Shown: one piece after another, positions 43,893 through 56,366 of the stretch
Numbering within the stretch: the first letter of the stretch is position 1
Layout: the number at the start of each line of letters is the position of its first letter
DNA from: Hydrangea macrophylla
Taxonomy: Eukaryota; Streptophyta; Magnoliopsida; Cornales; Hydrangeaceae
NCBI GenBank assembly: GCA_033977485.1
Contig: CM066993.1
Span: forward strand, 66,690,864-66,754,863
Length of the DNA: 64,000 bases
Reading direction: 5' to 3'
Program-made: the position numbers and the translations under genes
The notes under the pieces: model-generated
Told to the model about the DNA's origin: nothing
Databases searched by the model: none
What the model saw: the letters and a program-made list of their open reading frames with translations, nothing else

Positions 43893-46800
43893 ATGGTAGG
43901 ACCCTTGAGAAATCACCAAGCACGTAATGGAGCACCTATTCCGAAAGGGATGGATCCGACGGGAATTTTTGAAGCATTTATGCAGAGGATGGAGCATGTG
44001 GGGGATACATATAATCACTCCACCCACCAAAGACCTCTTATACCCCCGCCACCAAGACAGACTGGAGATAAGCTGTTAGCAAATTTTCGTGGGTTACGTC
44101 CCGAAAAGTTCGATGGACTAACAGAACCATGGAAATCAGAACAATGGATAAGAGAGATGGAGTTAATATTTGAAGCATTGGAATGCAACGAACAAGAGAA
44201 ATGTCGCCTTGCTACGTTTCAGCTCACTTATACCGCCGCAAATTGGTGGGAAGCTGAGCAAGCCACAATTGGGATCAATGCCACTAGAGCTATATCGTGG
44301 GAGACATTCAAAGGCAGATTTTTGGATAAGTATTTTCCAGAAGATGAGAGAGATCAACAGGAAAAGAACTTTATCAATTTGATCCAAGGAGGATGGAATG
44401 TACGGGAATACATAACACAGTTCGAGCGTTTATCCAGATTTGCTCAGCATATGATAGACACTCCGCAGAAGAAGGTGAAGAGATTTCACCAAGGACTGAA
44501 CCCCCACCTCAGACATATGATGGTTGGTCATCTGAACCAGTCGTATGAGGAAATTGTTAGATTTGCTACAGGATTAGAAAAGGATGCTAATCCAGTACCG
44601 CAATCACAGACAAATCGACCTCAGTTATTATGAGGGTTTCAACAGATAAATTTCCCTAATCGACCACTGAGAAATACCCAAGGATGGAAACCTCAGGAAA
44701 ATTTTCAAGGAAACAAGAGAATCTGGGAAGGAGCCAGGAAACCTCAGCAAGGTTATAATCGACCCCAGCAAAATCAACAGCGAGAACTACAGCCGCAGGC
44801 ATTACTAACAGCCCCACCAAGCAATAGTGGAGGATGTTTTAACAGTGGAAAGCCCGAACATATTGCAAGGAACTGCACCATCTACAGACCTAATCGCAGG
44901 CCAGATATCGTCTGTCGCAACTGCAACAAACCAGGACACTTGAGCAAGGATTGTCGTGCATCACGAGGAGGATACTACGGGGCACCAGTGCAAGGAATTC
45001 AAGGACCTCCTGATCAGATGAGGATGAATGCTATTATTCCAGGAGAAGCAGGCTTTAATGCTGATGAGCAGCAACATTTGGAAGGTACACTTGTACTCTT
45101 TCATAGTCCAGTTAAAGCTTTATTTGATACTGGAGCCGCATGTTCTTTTATTGTTGTTAAGATTGTGCGTCAATTGGGTTTAGAACCCCAGACACTTGAG
45201 TCAACACTGAATGCTGTGTCACCATTGGGAGTGATAGTTAAGTTGAGTAAAGTGTGTAGAGATTGCGCATTGACTTTGGGAGATAGGAATCTTCCAGCAG
45301 ACTTGGTAGTTCTGTCGATGTCAGAATTCGATGTTATCCTAGGGATGGATTGGTTAACTAAATATGGTGCCAATTTGGATTGCCCTACTAGGACGATTGT
45401 ATTTCCAATACAAGGAAAGCCGACGATCAAATTTCAGTGTCAACCGACAAGCGACCTGTTTCTTACGAGTGGTTTAGCTACGATCATTAGTACGAGTACG
45501 GAGCTTACGATGGATCAAATTCCTATTGCACGAGACTTTCTAGATGTATTTCAGGATATTAAAGGACTTCCACCGAAAAGAGAAATAGACTTCTGCGTGG
45601 AATTAGTACCTGGTACATTGCCTATTTCTAAGACTCCATATAGGATGGCACCAACCGAGATGTTGGAACTGAAGAAGCAAGTTCAAGAACTCGAGGATCT
45701 AGGATTTGTTCGTCCGAGTACGTCGCCTTGGGGAGCACCAGTTCTGTTTGTAAAGAAGAAGGATGGAACACTTCAACTCTGTATACACTACAGGGAGTTG
45801 AACAAGGTTACGATTAAGAATAGATATCCGTTACCTCGGATAGATGATCTATTCAACCAGTTACAAGGATCTAGGATCTTTTCCAAGATCGATTTACGTT
45901 CAGGATACCACCAATTGTTAGTTCGACCAGAGGATGTATCGAAGACTGCATTCAGGACAAGATACGGGCATTACGAGTTTCTAGTTATGCCTTTTGGATT
46001 GACGAATGCGCCAGCAGTATTTATGGACTTGATGAATAGAGTATTCAGACTATATCTGGATAAATTCATTATTGTGTTCATTGATGATATACTGATCTAC
46101 TCAAAGACAGAAGAGGATCACAAGGAGCATTTACAAGTTGCCTTGCAGACACTTCGAGATAGCAAGTTGTATGCAAAGTTCAGCAAGTGTGAGTTTTGGC
46201 TACAGGAAGTCAAATTCTTGGGACATGTTATATCTCGGGAAGGTATTTCGGTAGACTCATCTAAGATTGATGCAGTCTTAAGCTGGAACAGACCGACGAA
46301 TGCGACCGAAGTCAGAAGTTTCCTCGGTTTAGCAGGATATTACAGAAGATTTGTCGAAGGATTTTCCAAGATAGCAGGACCCTTGACAAACTTAACCAGG
46401 AAAGAGACGAAGTATGAATGGACAGACAAGCATGAGGGTACACTTCAGGAGTTAAAAGAAAGATTGACTTTTGCACCAGTACTCGCATTACCTAAGAATG
46501 GAGAAAAGTATGTGATCTACAGTGATGCATCGTACCAAGGACTCGGGTGTGTGCTTATGCAAGATGGAAATGTTATCGCATATGGATCAAGACAATTGAA
46601 GGTACATGAGAAAAATTATCCTACGCATGATCTGGAATTAGTAGCAATAGTGTTTGCATTGAAAATTTGGAGACACTATCTCTATGGAGAAAAGTTTGAT
46701 TTATTTTCCGATCATAAGAGTCTGAAGTATTTGTTCTCTCAAAAGGAGTTAAATATGCGACAGCGAAGGTGGATGGAATTACTCAAAGACTATGACTTTT

Positions 46801-48413
46801 CTTTGCAATACCATCCCGGCAAAGCAAACGTAGTAGCAGACGCTTTGAGCCGTAAACCTCGGCTAGTGATCGCTGCATTACTAATTAGAGAATGGAGAGC
46901 ATTGGAAGAAATTACTGAATTTGATCTTCAGCTAGTGGAGCCAATGAAAGGACAACATTTTGGATGTCTTATGGTACAACCGACTTTGATCAGTCGTATC
47001 ATAGAGGCTCAACAGACAGCAAAGGATTTGAAGTTATGGTTCGCCAAGATGTCAGCCAAGGAACCAGAAGTCTGGAGTATTAGTACAGACGGAGCTTTAC
47101 GATGTAAAGGTAGACTCTGTGTACCTAATGAAGAAAGTCTCCGAAAAGACATATTGGATGAAGCTCATAAGTCACGGATGACGATTCATCCCGAAAGTAC
47201 GAAGATGTACAAGGACTTGAAGAGAAATTTCTGGTGGGAAGGAATGAAGAGAGAAGTAGCTGAGTATGTAGCTCAGTGTCTTACTTGTAAACAAGTAAAG
47301 GCAGAACATCAGAAACCACCTGGACTTCTACAGCCGTTACCTATTCCTCAATGGAAATGGGAACACATAACCATGGATTTCGTGGTAGGATTGCCGAAGT
47401 CACAGCAGAATCACGATGCTATATGGGTAATCGTGGATCGACTTACTAAGACGGCACATTTTATTGCCTATAGCATGACGTATTCAGTAGAACGTTTGAG
47501 CCGAATGTATCTACAACACGTTGTACGATTACATGGAGTGCCTGTATCTATTATGTCAGACCGAGATTCGCGTTTAACTGCAGAATTTTGGAAGAGTCTC
47601 CAGACAACGATGGGAACGACATTGAACTTGAGTTCAGCTTTTCATCCGCAGACCGATGGACAGACTGAAAGAATTAATCAAGTGATGGAAGATATGTTAC
47701 GTGCGTGTGTCATTGATTTTGAGAGTACTTGGGAGATACACTTACCTTTGATCGAGTTCGCCTATAATAATAGTTATCATTCGAGCATAGATATGGCGCC
47801 ATTCGAAGCTTTGTACGGAAGACCTTGCCGATCACCGCTATGTTGGACCGAAGTCGGAGATAGTCAACTTCTTGGGCCAGAGATGATATGAGAAACCAGT
47901 GAGAAGATTCAAGTCGTACGTGAGAAGATGAAAACAGCCCAGACCAGATACAAGAGTTATGCTGACAAGCGACGCAAAGACTTGGAGTTTGCCGTTGGAG
48001 ATCACGTATTACTCAAGGTTTCACCTGTTCGAGGAATCGTCAGATTTGGTAAGAAAAGGGGCAAATTATCGCCACGTTTCATCGGACCATTCGAAATTCT
48101 AGAGTGTGTTGGGAAGGTCGTTTATCGTCTTGCGTTGCCACCAAAGATGTCAGGAGTGCACAACGTTTTTCACATCAGTATGCTGAGGAAGTATGTTCAC
48201 AACCCAGCGCATGAGATCAACTTTGAGGATATCGAAGTCAACAATGACGTTACGTTCAATGAAGGACCTGTTCGTATTCTAGATCGAGGAATCAAGAAAC
48301 TCAGGAACAAGGAGATTCCATTAGTCAAAATTCAGTGGAAACATCATGATAAAGGAGAAGCTTCGTGGAAACTAGAGTCAGAGATGCGCGAGAAGTTTTC
48401 GTTTTTGTTTTAA
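43893..48413 (+). pseudogene. gag-pol: Chromovirus gag-pol polyprotein with two TGA codons
   Basis: A single 1506-codon frame from the ATG at 43893, broken only by TGA at 44631-44633 (codon 247) and 47889-47891. Domains: gag capsid (about 60-230; AANWWEAEQ, FKGRFLDKYFPE); first knuckle damaged ([14 protein letters not shown], Ser for Cys); good second knuckle [14 protein letters not shown] (about 340); protease FDTGAACSF (about 411); RT with [11 protein letters not shown] and FIDDILIYS (about 729), but CIHYREL instead of CIDYREL; RNase H ([25 protein letters not shown]); integrase HHCC ([18 protein letters not shown]) and D,D,E core ([22 protein letters not shown]); C-terminal chromodomain (ILDRGIKKLRNKEIPLVKIQ). 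At 47889 the neighbouring residues suggest an Arg CGA changed to TGA. Nearly complete and recently lost. Confidence 0.93.
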
Positions 48414-48465
48414 ACCTTGTTGCTTTTGATTTCGAGGACGAAATCTTTTGTTGAGTGGTGGATGA

Positions 48466-50733
48466 TGTAATACCCTGTATTTTGGTATATTAATAAAACC
48501 CGGTATTTCATTTCTATACTCGTATAAACTTTCTCTTCCTTTTGGTAAATTTTGATACCAATCGATTGATAAGTTTCCCAATCGATTGACACTTTTTGAT
48601 ACCAATCGATTGATAAGTATCCCCAATCGATTGACATTCAACCGACTAAAAGTGATGACGTGTCATTATCCCAATCGATTGCCATTTATTCCAATCGATT
48701 GACATTGTTTCCAATCGATTGACTACAAATATCTGTTGCCAATCGATTGACTTGTGTCCCAATCGATTGACATAACCTGAGACAAGTTTTCTTCTTTCCT
48801 TCAGCTTTAAACGTGTGGCACTCTTAACCCCTATATATACTCGCCCATGTTTATGGCCTTGGGTCATTTTGGCAGCCTTGAGAGAGAGAGAGACATACCT
48901 CTTGTGAAATATATACATACATATATCTATCTATATATCTATATCTATATACACACACACTGCCTTGGCAGCTGGAAGAAGACGAAGGGGAGGACAAGAA
49001 GAAGAAAGGAGGAAGAAGGAGAGACAGAGAGAGGGCTGGACAGAGAAGAAAGAAGGAGGAAAGAGAGAGCTTGGAGATTTCAAGCTTTGAACACACCCAA
49101 ACGCACCCTAAGTGAGTTCTAACTCACTTGGTCCCTCTATATGAAGTTTATATAAGTTATTATGAAGTTTAGGTGGGTTAAATGCTTGTAGTGTACGTTT
49201 ATATATGTTGTTTTTACAATCTGCTGGAGAAGACGTAGTGCCAATCGATTGACATAATCTCAATCGATTGACATCAGTTGTATCCCAATCGATTGAATAG
49301 GATTTCAATCGATTGACATCCCAATCGATTGAATAGGATTTCAATCGATTGACACTTTTCAGATACCAATCGATTGACATGTTCTCAATCGATTGATATG
49401 ATTTTTATACCAATCGATTGAACTTAGTCCCAATCGATTGACATGATCAGAACATGGTTTCCTTTGCCTATTTATTATATAAGAGGTTTAGTTGTTCGAT
49501 TTCTAATTTGGAATTCCATTATGCGACTATGGGGTAGACAGGAGTAATGTGACACCAAAGATTTATGGATAATGAATAAAAAGTAATATGAAGACGTGGG
49601 TGACGTGTTGTTTCTGATATGAATTTGATGTCCGTTTTCTTTTAATCCAAGTAGTCAGGCCACATTGGGAATTTGTCATGTGTCGATGTAGAATGGAACG
49701 TAAGTAGGTTTGGTAAGTTCTGGGAATGGTACGTGGATGGACGATTGGTCATGATATGCTCTTAAAAGCGGTGAACCGGATACATGGTTCTTAAAAGCGG
49801 TGAGCTGGACCAAGAAGTCTTAAGATAGACTGGATGATCTGTGATATGCTCTTAAAAGCGGTGAACAGGACCATTGTTCTTAAAAGCGGTGAGCTGGGAT
49901 CACTAGTAGATGACGTTGAGTCGTGGCAATAGATTGATATGCCTTGTTCGAAACGTTATATCCCTGAAATGCGGTGAACAGGACCATTGTTCTTAAAAGC
50001 TGGGGACAGACTAACGTGGAGTCCATGACATGCGGTGAGCAGGATATATTGCTCTTAAAAGCGATGGACAGAATAAGGGTGTATCCCTAGAGTTAAACGA
50101 TTGAGTCTGTTCATGGAAATCAGAGTCTGTTGAGTTCGGTATTTGAGTAACAAGACGATAAGGGTCGGTTTACAAGAATATATAGAGGAACAAGATAATG
50201 TTATCCTTATAATAAGATGTTAACTCGTATCTTCATAAGCTCGTGTTTACTTCATATAATTGGTACCTCGTTAGTTTATGCTCACTCAGCTCTCAGTAAG
50301 CTGACGGCCTTTTATTGCCTGGACTTTCCCCGTCCAGAATATCTTGCCCCTTATTCTGCAGGTAACGACCAGTACACTGATGACTATTATCCAGAGGAGG
50401 GCCCCACCGATGACGGTTACGCCAGGAAGGATTATCCTTATGCCAGTTGAAGACTGAAGATGTTATAGTTAGATTTCTTTTCGGTTGTTCTGTTAAACCT
50501 TTTGTTAGCGGGTACTTGGGCATTTGTTGTCTTCAGACCTGTTGTGATCCTGTGGACCATACTCTGATATTTTGTAATAGTTAGCACTGTGTGTTATTCT
50601 CAGTTGTTTACTGTTGTTTTTTTTTGGACTAGTACTGCGTGGTGTGGATTATTAGTGACTTTCACCTGTCATTCCTTATGGACCCATAAAGGAAATTTAT
50701 TTTTCTCTATTTATGCTGCTCCGGGGCGTGACA
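48466..50733 (+). repeat. 3' LTR of the young chromovirus
   Basis: 2268 bp, about 99.5% identical to 40093-42359, with the same palindrome clusters, TATA box and 30-bp repeats. The preceding 'gttgagtggtggatga' takes the polypurine position but is weak. Confidence 0.95.
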
Positions 50734-50738
50734 ATAAT

Positions 50739-51780
50739 GAACTTTGTTAGTGGGTTTTCGAGATCTAAAAGATCGAATACTATCATTTGGGTGATCGTGG
50801 ACCGTTTGACAAAATCGTCGCACTTCCTACCACTTCGAACAACTAAGCTGGTCACGTTAGCTAAGTTGTATATCCGCGAGATTGTGAGACTACATGGTAT
50901 TCCAGTTTCTATTGTTTCAGATAGAGATAGTAGTTTTACCTCAAAGTTTTGGAGAGCCATGCAAGAAGCAATGGGTACCAAATTGCATTTTAATACCGCT
51001 TTTCATCCTCAGACAGATGGTCAATCGGAAAGAGTAATCCAAATTTTAGAAGTCATGCTTCGGTTATGTGTACTTGATTTCCAGGGTGATTGGGAAGACC
51101 ATTTGCCATTGATTGAGTTTGCGTACAACAATAATTTCCAATTGAGTATAAGAATGGCTCCTTATGAAGGTTTATATGGTCGTGTATGTCATTCACCAAT
51201 TAGTTGGACAGAAGTTGGAGAAAGAATGATTGAAGGGCCGAAAACTGTGCAAGAGACGACGAACAAGATAAAGGTTATTCGACAACGATTACTGACAACT
51301 CAGAGTAGGTATAAGAGTTATGTCGACAAATGTAGGCGACCGTTGGAATTTGACGTGGGCGATTTGGTGTATTTGAAGGTGTCACCTTCAAAGGGGATCA
51401 CTAGATTTGGGAGATATTGAAAACTCAATTCGAGGTATGTAGGATCTTTTGAGATTATTGGGAGAGTTGGACCCGTGGCATATCGTTTGAACTTGTCGAG
51501 TGAGTATGCTCAAGTTAATAATGTATTACATGTGTCATTATTACGAAAACATTTGACGGACGATAGAGATCAAGTGATGACTCCAATACCGAATGAGATT
51601 CAAGGTCATTTGACTTATGTTGCGAATCTCGTAGAGATTTTGGATCAGAAGGATCAAGTCTTACGGAATAAAGTTATATCAAAAGTGAAAGTGTTATGGC
51701 GTAGCCAAACGACAGAAGAGATGACATGGGAAATAGAGGACGAGATGCATACTCAGTATTCGCACCTTTTTGATACATGA
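50739..51780 (+). pseudogene. Integrase core and chromodomain of the Tekay-like element
   Basis: Resumes directly after the ATAAT duplication (50734-50738). It shows the integrase core (IVDRLTKSSHFLPL, SDRDSSFTSKF, TDGQSERVIQ), a TGA at 51418, then the C-terminal region with MAYRLNLSSEY and a chromodomain (VEILDQKDQVLRNKVISKVK, ending near EDEMHTQYSHLF) up to a TGA at 51778. Chromodomains direct integration to chromatin in this group. It was separated from its N-terminal part by the nested insertion. Confidence 0.9.
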
Positions 51781-51822
51781 GGTACAAGTTTGGGGACAAA
51801 CTTCTTTTAAGGGGGGGAGTAT

Positions 51823-53869
51823 TATAACACCCGTAATTGTGTTATTGTATTTCATTACATTGTAATGCATGATAATGTGATGTTTTATGCATTTTGGCAC
51901 TTGTTTGAGTGAGTTTTGACTCACGAGTCGATTTGGGTGTCTGTGTTAGAAAACTCTACAAGACAGTGTGAAGTGAATGTTTTGATGTTGTGACGTCTCT
52001 CCGAGTATGAGGCGGTCACTGTGGAATACCTTAAATGTTTATCTAGAATTAAATGTTTATCTGTGTATTTCTATATCTGTATTTATTTCTGGCTTAGAAT
52101 TTATATCTGTTATTAATTTTAGCATACTGGTGAGGACGAATTGACACGCTATTAATTTGGTAGGCTAATTAGCAACTTCGGAATCGTAATGTAGAAATTC
52201 ACGTTTTAGCAACCAAACGGAACTTAGTCAGAAACTTTTACAATTTTGAGGGTTTTGAATTAGCTGTGTAGAAAGTTTCAGAGACTAATTAAGAGTTTTG
52301 AAAACTCGAGGGGAAGTAAACGTAATTCCCGAGAGCATTGCCTATATATAGATAGAGATGAACTTGATATTTTCATAAAGCTTCTAACCTAAGTTTCAAA
52401 AAGAGGCCAAAGGGAGATATAGTTGCTTCGAGCTTCTCGATGCCAAACGACGACCTTCTGTCCGTTTATTTTCTCCTAGATTTCATATTCAAGCTCCTCG
52501 AGGTAAGAGCTTCGTTTTGATATATGTTAGGGCCTGTTTGGCTAAGTTTTTCGAAAGTCATTTTTTAGAATTTTTCATAAAAGTTGATAATTGAATTTCT
52601 AATTGATAGGAATTGTAATAGACGGACTTCTGCACGTTTTTTGTGCACGAGTTTTCTTTGGATTGAATTATAGGAGCATTATTCGGAGGTGAGTGATTCA
52701 ACTATGTATTTTGGAATGATTCCTTGATATGTATTCATGCTTGATATGAAAAGCATGTGTTAATTATATAGATATTTTGTGTAGTTCATATTAGGCATTT
52801 ATATTGTTAAGTAGGCCCAATAGCATGGTGACATGTTTCGTTTACCGCAAGCATGGTGATATGTATTTGAGCATGTTGAGTTGCTTATTTGGATCAGAAG
52901 GAGCACGTGGTCACTAAGCCATTTTGTGGAGCCGATATAGGCATTAAGGTCTCACGATTGAAGAGAAGAATCATGGGTCTTACCCTTTCGCGTGGACTTA
53001 TTGGCGAGGAGTCGCGGATTGGGAGTATGGAATGTGCACGTGAGTCTCCCGCGACTAGTATGAAATGTAGAGATGTGAATGTGAGCATGTTTATCATTCA
53101 TGTGCATTTGTTGTTTTATTCACTAAGCGTTAGCTTAAACAAATCGAATATGTGTGGTTATTCAAATAACCATTTCAGGTGTTAATGCTGGCGAGGAATC
53201 GCAGAAGTGAGCACGTGGGTTTGGGAGTTCACTTAGAAGGCGACTCAATGCGTTAACCTCGTAGTTTTGACATGAACATTTTGTAACAAGAATTCTTATG
53301 GTTTTTAACTATGTTAACTTAGTATGTTAAGATGGTTTTGGAGCGTTGTAATAGTTAGTAACATGTTGTAATTACACTTTGGTAATGTTTAATACAGTTA
53401 GAATCACTTTGGAGTGAGTTTGGTATGTGTGTTAAATCCCTAAACGTTTTCAGAAAGCTTTTAAACTTAGAAACTTGCAGAAGAGACTGCTGCTGCAAAA
53501 TAGTCGACTGGACCCTTGTGCCTTGCTAGCCACTGCTTTTTAAAATGGAAAAACCAGTCGACTGGACCCTTGAAGAAAAATATGGGTTCTGTTTCTACTA
53601 GAGCTTCAGTCAACCGAAGGAATTCAGTCGACTGAACATTGGAGGCCCCAGTCGACTGGACGGGCTGTTAACCTTTTGAAAACTCTCTGCTTCAGCTCTT
53701 CAGTCGACTGAGGTCCCGACCCAGTCGACTAGACCGCTAGTTTTAAAATGTTTTTTTTTTCCGCTGTGTGTGTTCTTCAAACTATATTTTGGGAACGTTA
53801 ATGAATTGGTTTAGTCTCGGTGGCGTGCCACGGTCTTCGGTTCCGCTATTGTGGGACCAAGCTGTGACA
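51823..53869 (+). repeat. 3' LTR of the Tekay-like element
   Basis: 2047 bp. About 61 bp of the length difference from the 5' LTR is explained by loss of one palindrome unit (20, 20 and 21 bp) in three places in the CAGTCGACTG cluster. Preceded by a polypurine tract (aagggggggag). Confidence 0.92.
53501..53731. promoter_or_regulatory. CAGTCGACTG cluster of the 3' LTR, partly collapsed
   Basis: Remaining copies: 53501, 53555, 53607/53625, 53649 and 53701/53722. Pairs 1, 2 and 4 of the 5' LTR are here single, while the pairs spaced 18 and 21 bp remain. Confidence 0.8.
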
Positions 53870-53874
53870 AACGG

Positions 53875-54485
53875 CGTACGGTAATGATTTGTATAAGAGT
53901 GTAGTTTTGCTCACTCCCAAAATTGCTCATCCATTGTTCACCCTCCTCTCTTAGTTGCTAATGTAGTGAGATCCAGTAATTTAAACCATTAATTAATTCT
54001 CATTTAATTCTGAGTCCCACTCTAATAGTCAATGGGAGAGTAGGGTGAGCAAAAATATACTCTTTGTATAAATATGCTTGTTAGTTTGTGTGTCTATACA
54101 CATACCCATATATATATACATACATGTATATATGATTGTGATATGTATTATTAGGGGATTGTCTTGCAAATCTTTTGTTTTTTGTCACCTTTAACTGGCT
54201 AGTCTAAGGTAGCCCAAACTCATAAATTCATAATTGAGATCAATTGTGGATTAATTATTAGACATATTTTTCATGATTTTTACGTAAAATCATGGTTATG
54301 TAACTCCACATATAGTTAAGCGCCATATAAACATGCCAACCATATCAATTAATTTGGTCTTTTTAATATTGATTTATATATATATATATATGAATTTACA
54401 ATCATTTTGATATTGGATATGAATTACAAAAGGTCCGTATATACATTATCTACCTAGAATAAATGACATATTTGGCTTTGGGATA
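53875..54485. other. AT-rich intergenic region
   Basis: TA-rich microsatellite stretches (54100-54130 and 54370-54390). No gene recognised. Confidence 0.6.
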
Positions 54486-54487
54486 TA

Positions 54488-54737
54488 CTCCCTTCGTCCC
54501 ATTTTATGTGTCCATCTTGGGAAATCTAACTATTTAAGGGGACAAAAAGAATCTACACATACTTTCCACAATTGCCCAGAATCATTGTACTTTATTTTTT
54601 GTTTTATTTTGGTGTTGATTGCAAGGAATGGTAGTTTGGGAAACTAAGTAAAATTTGCATACTAATTTAGGAAAGTGGACAACAATTTTGGGACATCCCA
54701 AAAGAAAAGAGGGACACATAAAATGGGACGGAGAGAG
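54488..54737. mobile_element. Stowaway (Tc1/mariner) MITE, 250 bp
   Basis: Starts CTCCCTTCGTCCCATTTTAT and ends with its inverted form (ATAAAATGGGACGGAGAGAG), flanked by TA on both sides (54486-54487 and 54738-54739). This is the classic Stowaway terminal sequence in plants. No ORF. Confidence 0.95.
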
Positions 54738-54950
54738 TAAAACTCTGTTTGAAATAGTTTCTTTGTCGCCATATGCAATTGTTTATAAAGAGTGTGACTC
54801 TTTGTATCAGTAACTTTTTCCACTGAATTTTGGAAGTTTTGAGTACTTTAAAAAAAATAAAACTTAGCTTTTTCAAAAAGTTCTAATTAGTTACTTCTGA
54901 AAATAATCTCTTATTTAAAGTTTTTTTTGGTTTATTCCAAAAGCTGAGCT

Positions 54951-55161
54951 TATTAGAGTTAGCTATTATAATTATTAGTTTTATTAGCTTTAGGGTAGTT
55001 TAGTCTTCTACTTTCTATTAGGGTAATACTGTATACCTAGATATATTATTATTGTCTCTTCTTTTCTATTGTATTCATTCATTCAGTTTTTGTATTATGA
55101 GAAACTCTAGCTCTCTTTCTCTTTCCCTTTGTTGTTTTCTTGATTATTTAATATATTCACA
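54951..55161 (+). repeat. Left LTR of the rearranged copia
   Basis: 211 bp, about 90% or more identical to 62359-62572 by eye, including 'tactgtatacctagatatat' and 'cttgattatttaatatattc'. Confidence 0.88.
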
Positions 55162-55203
55162 TGATATCATAGCAGGTTCGAATCTCATCCACGATTTTTC
55201 GGA

Positions 55204-55310
55204 TGATTCTGATTCATTTTTGGATTTCTCGCTGATTCAGATTCGTATTTGGATCGATCTCGCACTGATTCACGTTCGTTTTTGGATCTGTCCCTAATTC
55301 TGGTTCGTTT
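55204..55310 (+). repeat. Leader tandem repeat, about 27-32 bp x 4
   Basis: Units of the type 'ctgattcagattcgt' plus 'tttttggatc.ctcgc' follow the PBS of the rearranged copia. No protein sense assigned. Confidence 0.7.
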
Positions 55311-56366
55311 GTTTTATGTGTTTGGATTTGTCTTTGATTTTGTTAACATCAGGCGGCAAGGTACCAGTATCAGCAGAAGTAGAACCATGAGGTGAGACAA
55401 TATCAGTGGTGCATGGGGCTTGAGAGGACACACTATCAGTATCATCAGAGAATGGGTCTAGATGGATGAGATCAGATTTAGTCAACTTATGATGATTATC
55501 AGGAATAGATAAGAAGTATGTGCTCGAGAAACACAACATGGCGAGAGACATATAGTTTCTTAGTAACTGGGTCAAAGAAACGATATCCCTTTTGACTCTC
55601 ACCATAACCTAGAAAAATACAAATAGCAGACTTTGGTGACAATTTAGTACGCTCTACACGAGGTCGAAGGACAAAACAAGAACAACCAAACACCTTTAAA
55701 GAAGAATAATCAGGAGCATGCCCATACAATTTTTCAAAAGGTGACAGGCCTGAGCAGTGAGAGGACGGAATTTTATTAATTAGATTGACAGCAGTAAGGA
55801 CATCCTCTCCCCAAAAATCACTAGGGACATATGCAGATAATAAAAAAGAGCGAGCAGTTTCAACAATATGCCGATGTTTCCTTTCAGCAACACCATTTTG
55901 CTCAAGAGTGTCTGTACAAGAGGACTGGTGAATAGTTCCATCTAAAGCAAGCAATCCACGAAATTTATGATAGGTATACTCTCCACCTAAATCACATCTA
56001 AAACATTTGATGACAGCAGAATGTTAAGTTTTGACAAAAGCACGAAAGGTATTGTAAATATCAAAGAAGTCTGAACGACGTTTCATAAGATAAACCCAAC
56101 AGTAACGAGTGCAGTCGTCAATAAATGATACATAATATCGAGACCCCCTCTTGTAGTAACAGGAGAGGGTCCCCACACATCAAAATGAACTAAATCAAAT
56201 GGTGCAAGAGAATAAGAAATACTTCTATTAAAAGGTAAAGCTGAAAATTTTGCCAGTTTACAACCACTACAATCAGAAATATAATGAGTTTGTAAATCTC
56301 CTAATTGTCCTGTAGAAGCTAAAAATTTTAAACGAGAGGCTGAAACATGACCAAGGCGAGAATGCC
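55294..56366 (-). pseudogene. Copia integrase, inverted segment
   Basis: On the minus strand, from 56366 downward: end of GAG-pre-integrase (SRLGHVSASR), a zinc-region remnant, integrase core in several frames (SFIDDCTRYCW, CDLGGEY), then an open frame 55954-55499 with TLEQNGVAERKHRHIVETAR, FWGEDVLTAV and GCSCFVLRPRV, and a Ser/Asp/Thr-rich C-terminal tail (55605-55294). One stop is visible near 56023 and frames change, so it is inactive. It should lead directly into the RT at 60671, but that lies 5 kb away in the opposite orientation. Confidence 0.85.

Larger units (their letters stand above)
40093..50733 (+). mobile_element. Young chromovirus with an extra acidic ORF, nested in integrase
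   Basis: The TSD is ATAAT (40088-40092 and 50734-50738). LTRs 40093-42359 (2267 bp) and 48466-50733 (2268 bp) start TGTAATACCC, end GTGACA, and differ by only about nine substitutions and two 1-bp length changes. The PBS TGGTATCAGAGCC is at 42367-42379. Order: accessory ORF (42529-43533), gag, protease, RT, RNase H, integrase, chromodomain (43893-48413). Only two in-frame TGA codons break gag-pol. At a commonly used plant rate of about 1.3e-8 per site per year, LTR divergence near 0.4% would mean roughly 0.15-0.2 million years. The rate is an assumption. Confidence 0.95.
34235..53869 (+). mobile_element. Old Tekay-like chromovirus, split by a younger chromovirus
   Basis: LTRs are 34235-36345 (2111 bp) and 51823-53869 (2047 bp). 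They start TAT(G/A)ACACCC and end CTGTGACA. Flanks AACTG (34230-34234) and AACGG (53870-53874) fit a 5-bp TSD with one change. A PBS (tagtatcagagct, 36351-36363) and a polypurine tract (about 51809-51822) are in place. Gag-pol order is gag, protease, RT, RNase H, integrase, chromodomain, with many stops and frameshifts. A 10.6-kb element (40093-50733) is inserted in integrase. LTR divergence and coding decay show it is clearly older than its insert. Confidence 0.92.

Noticed and set aside
44940..44942. Independent pol start at 44940
   Set aside because: The codon is TTG, and the frame is continuous with gag upstream, including the zinc knuckle, back to the TGA at 44631.
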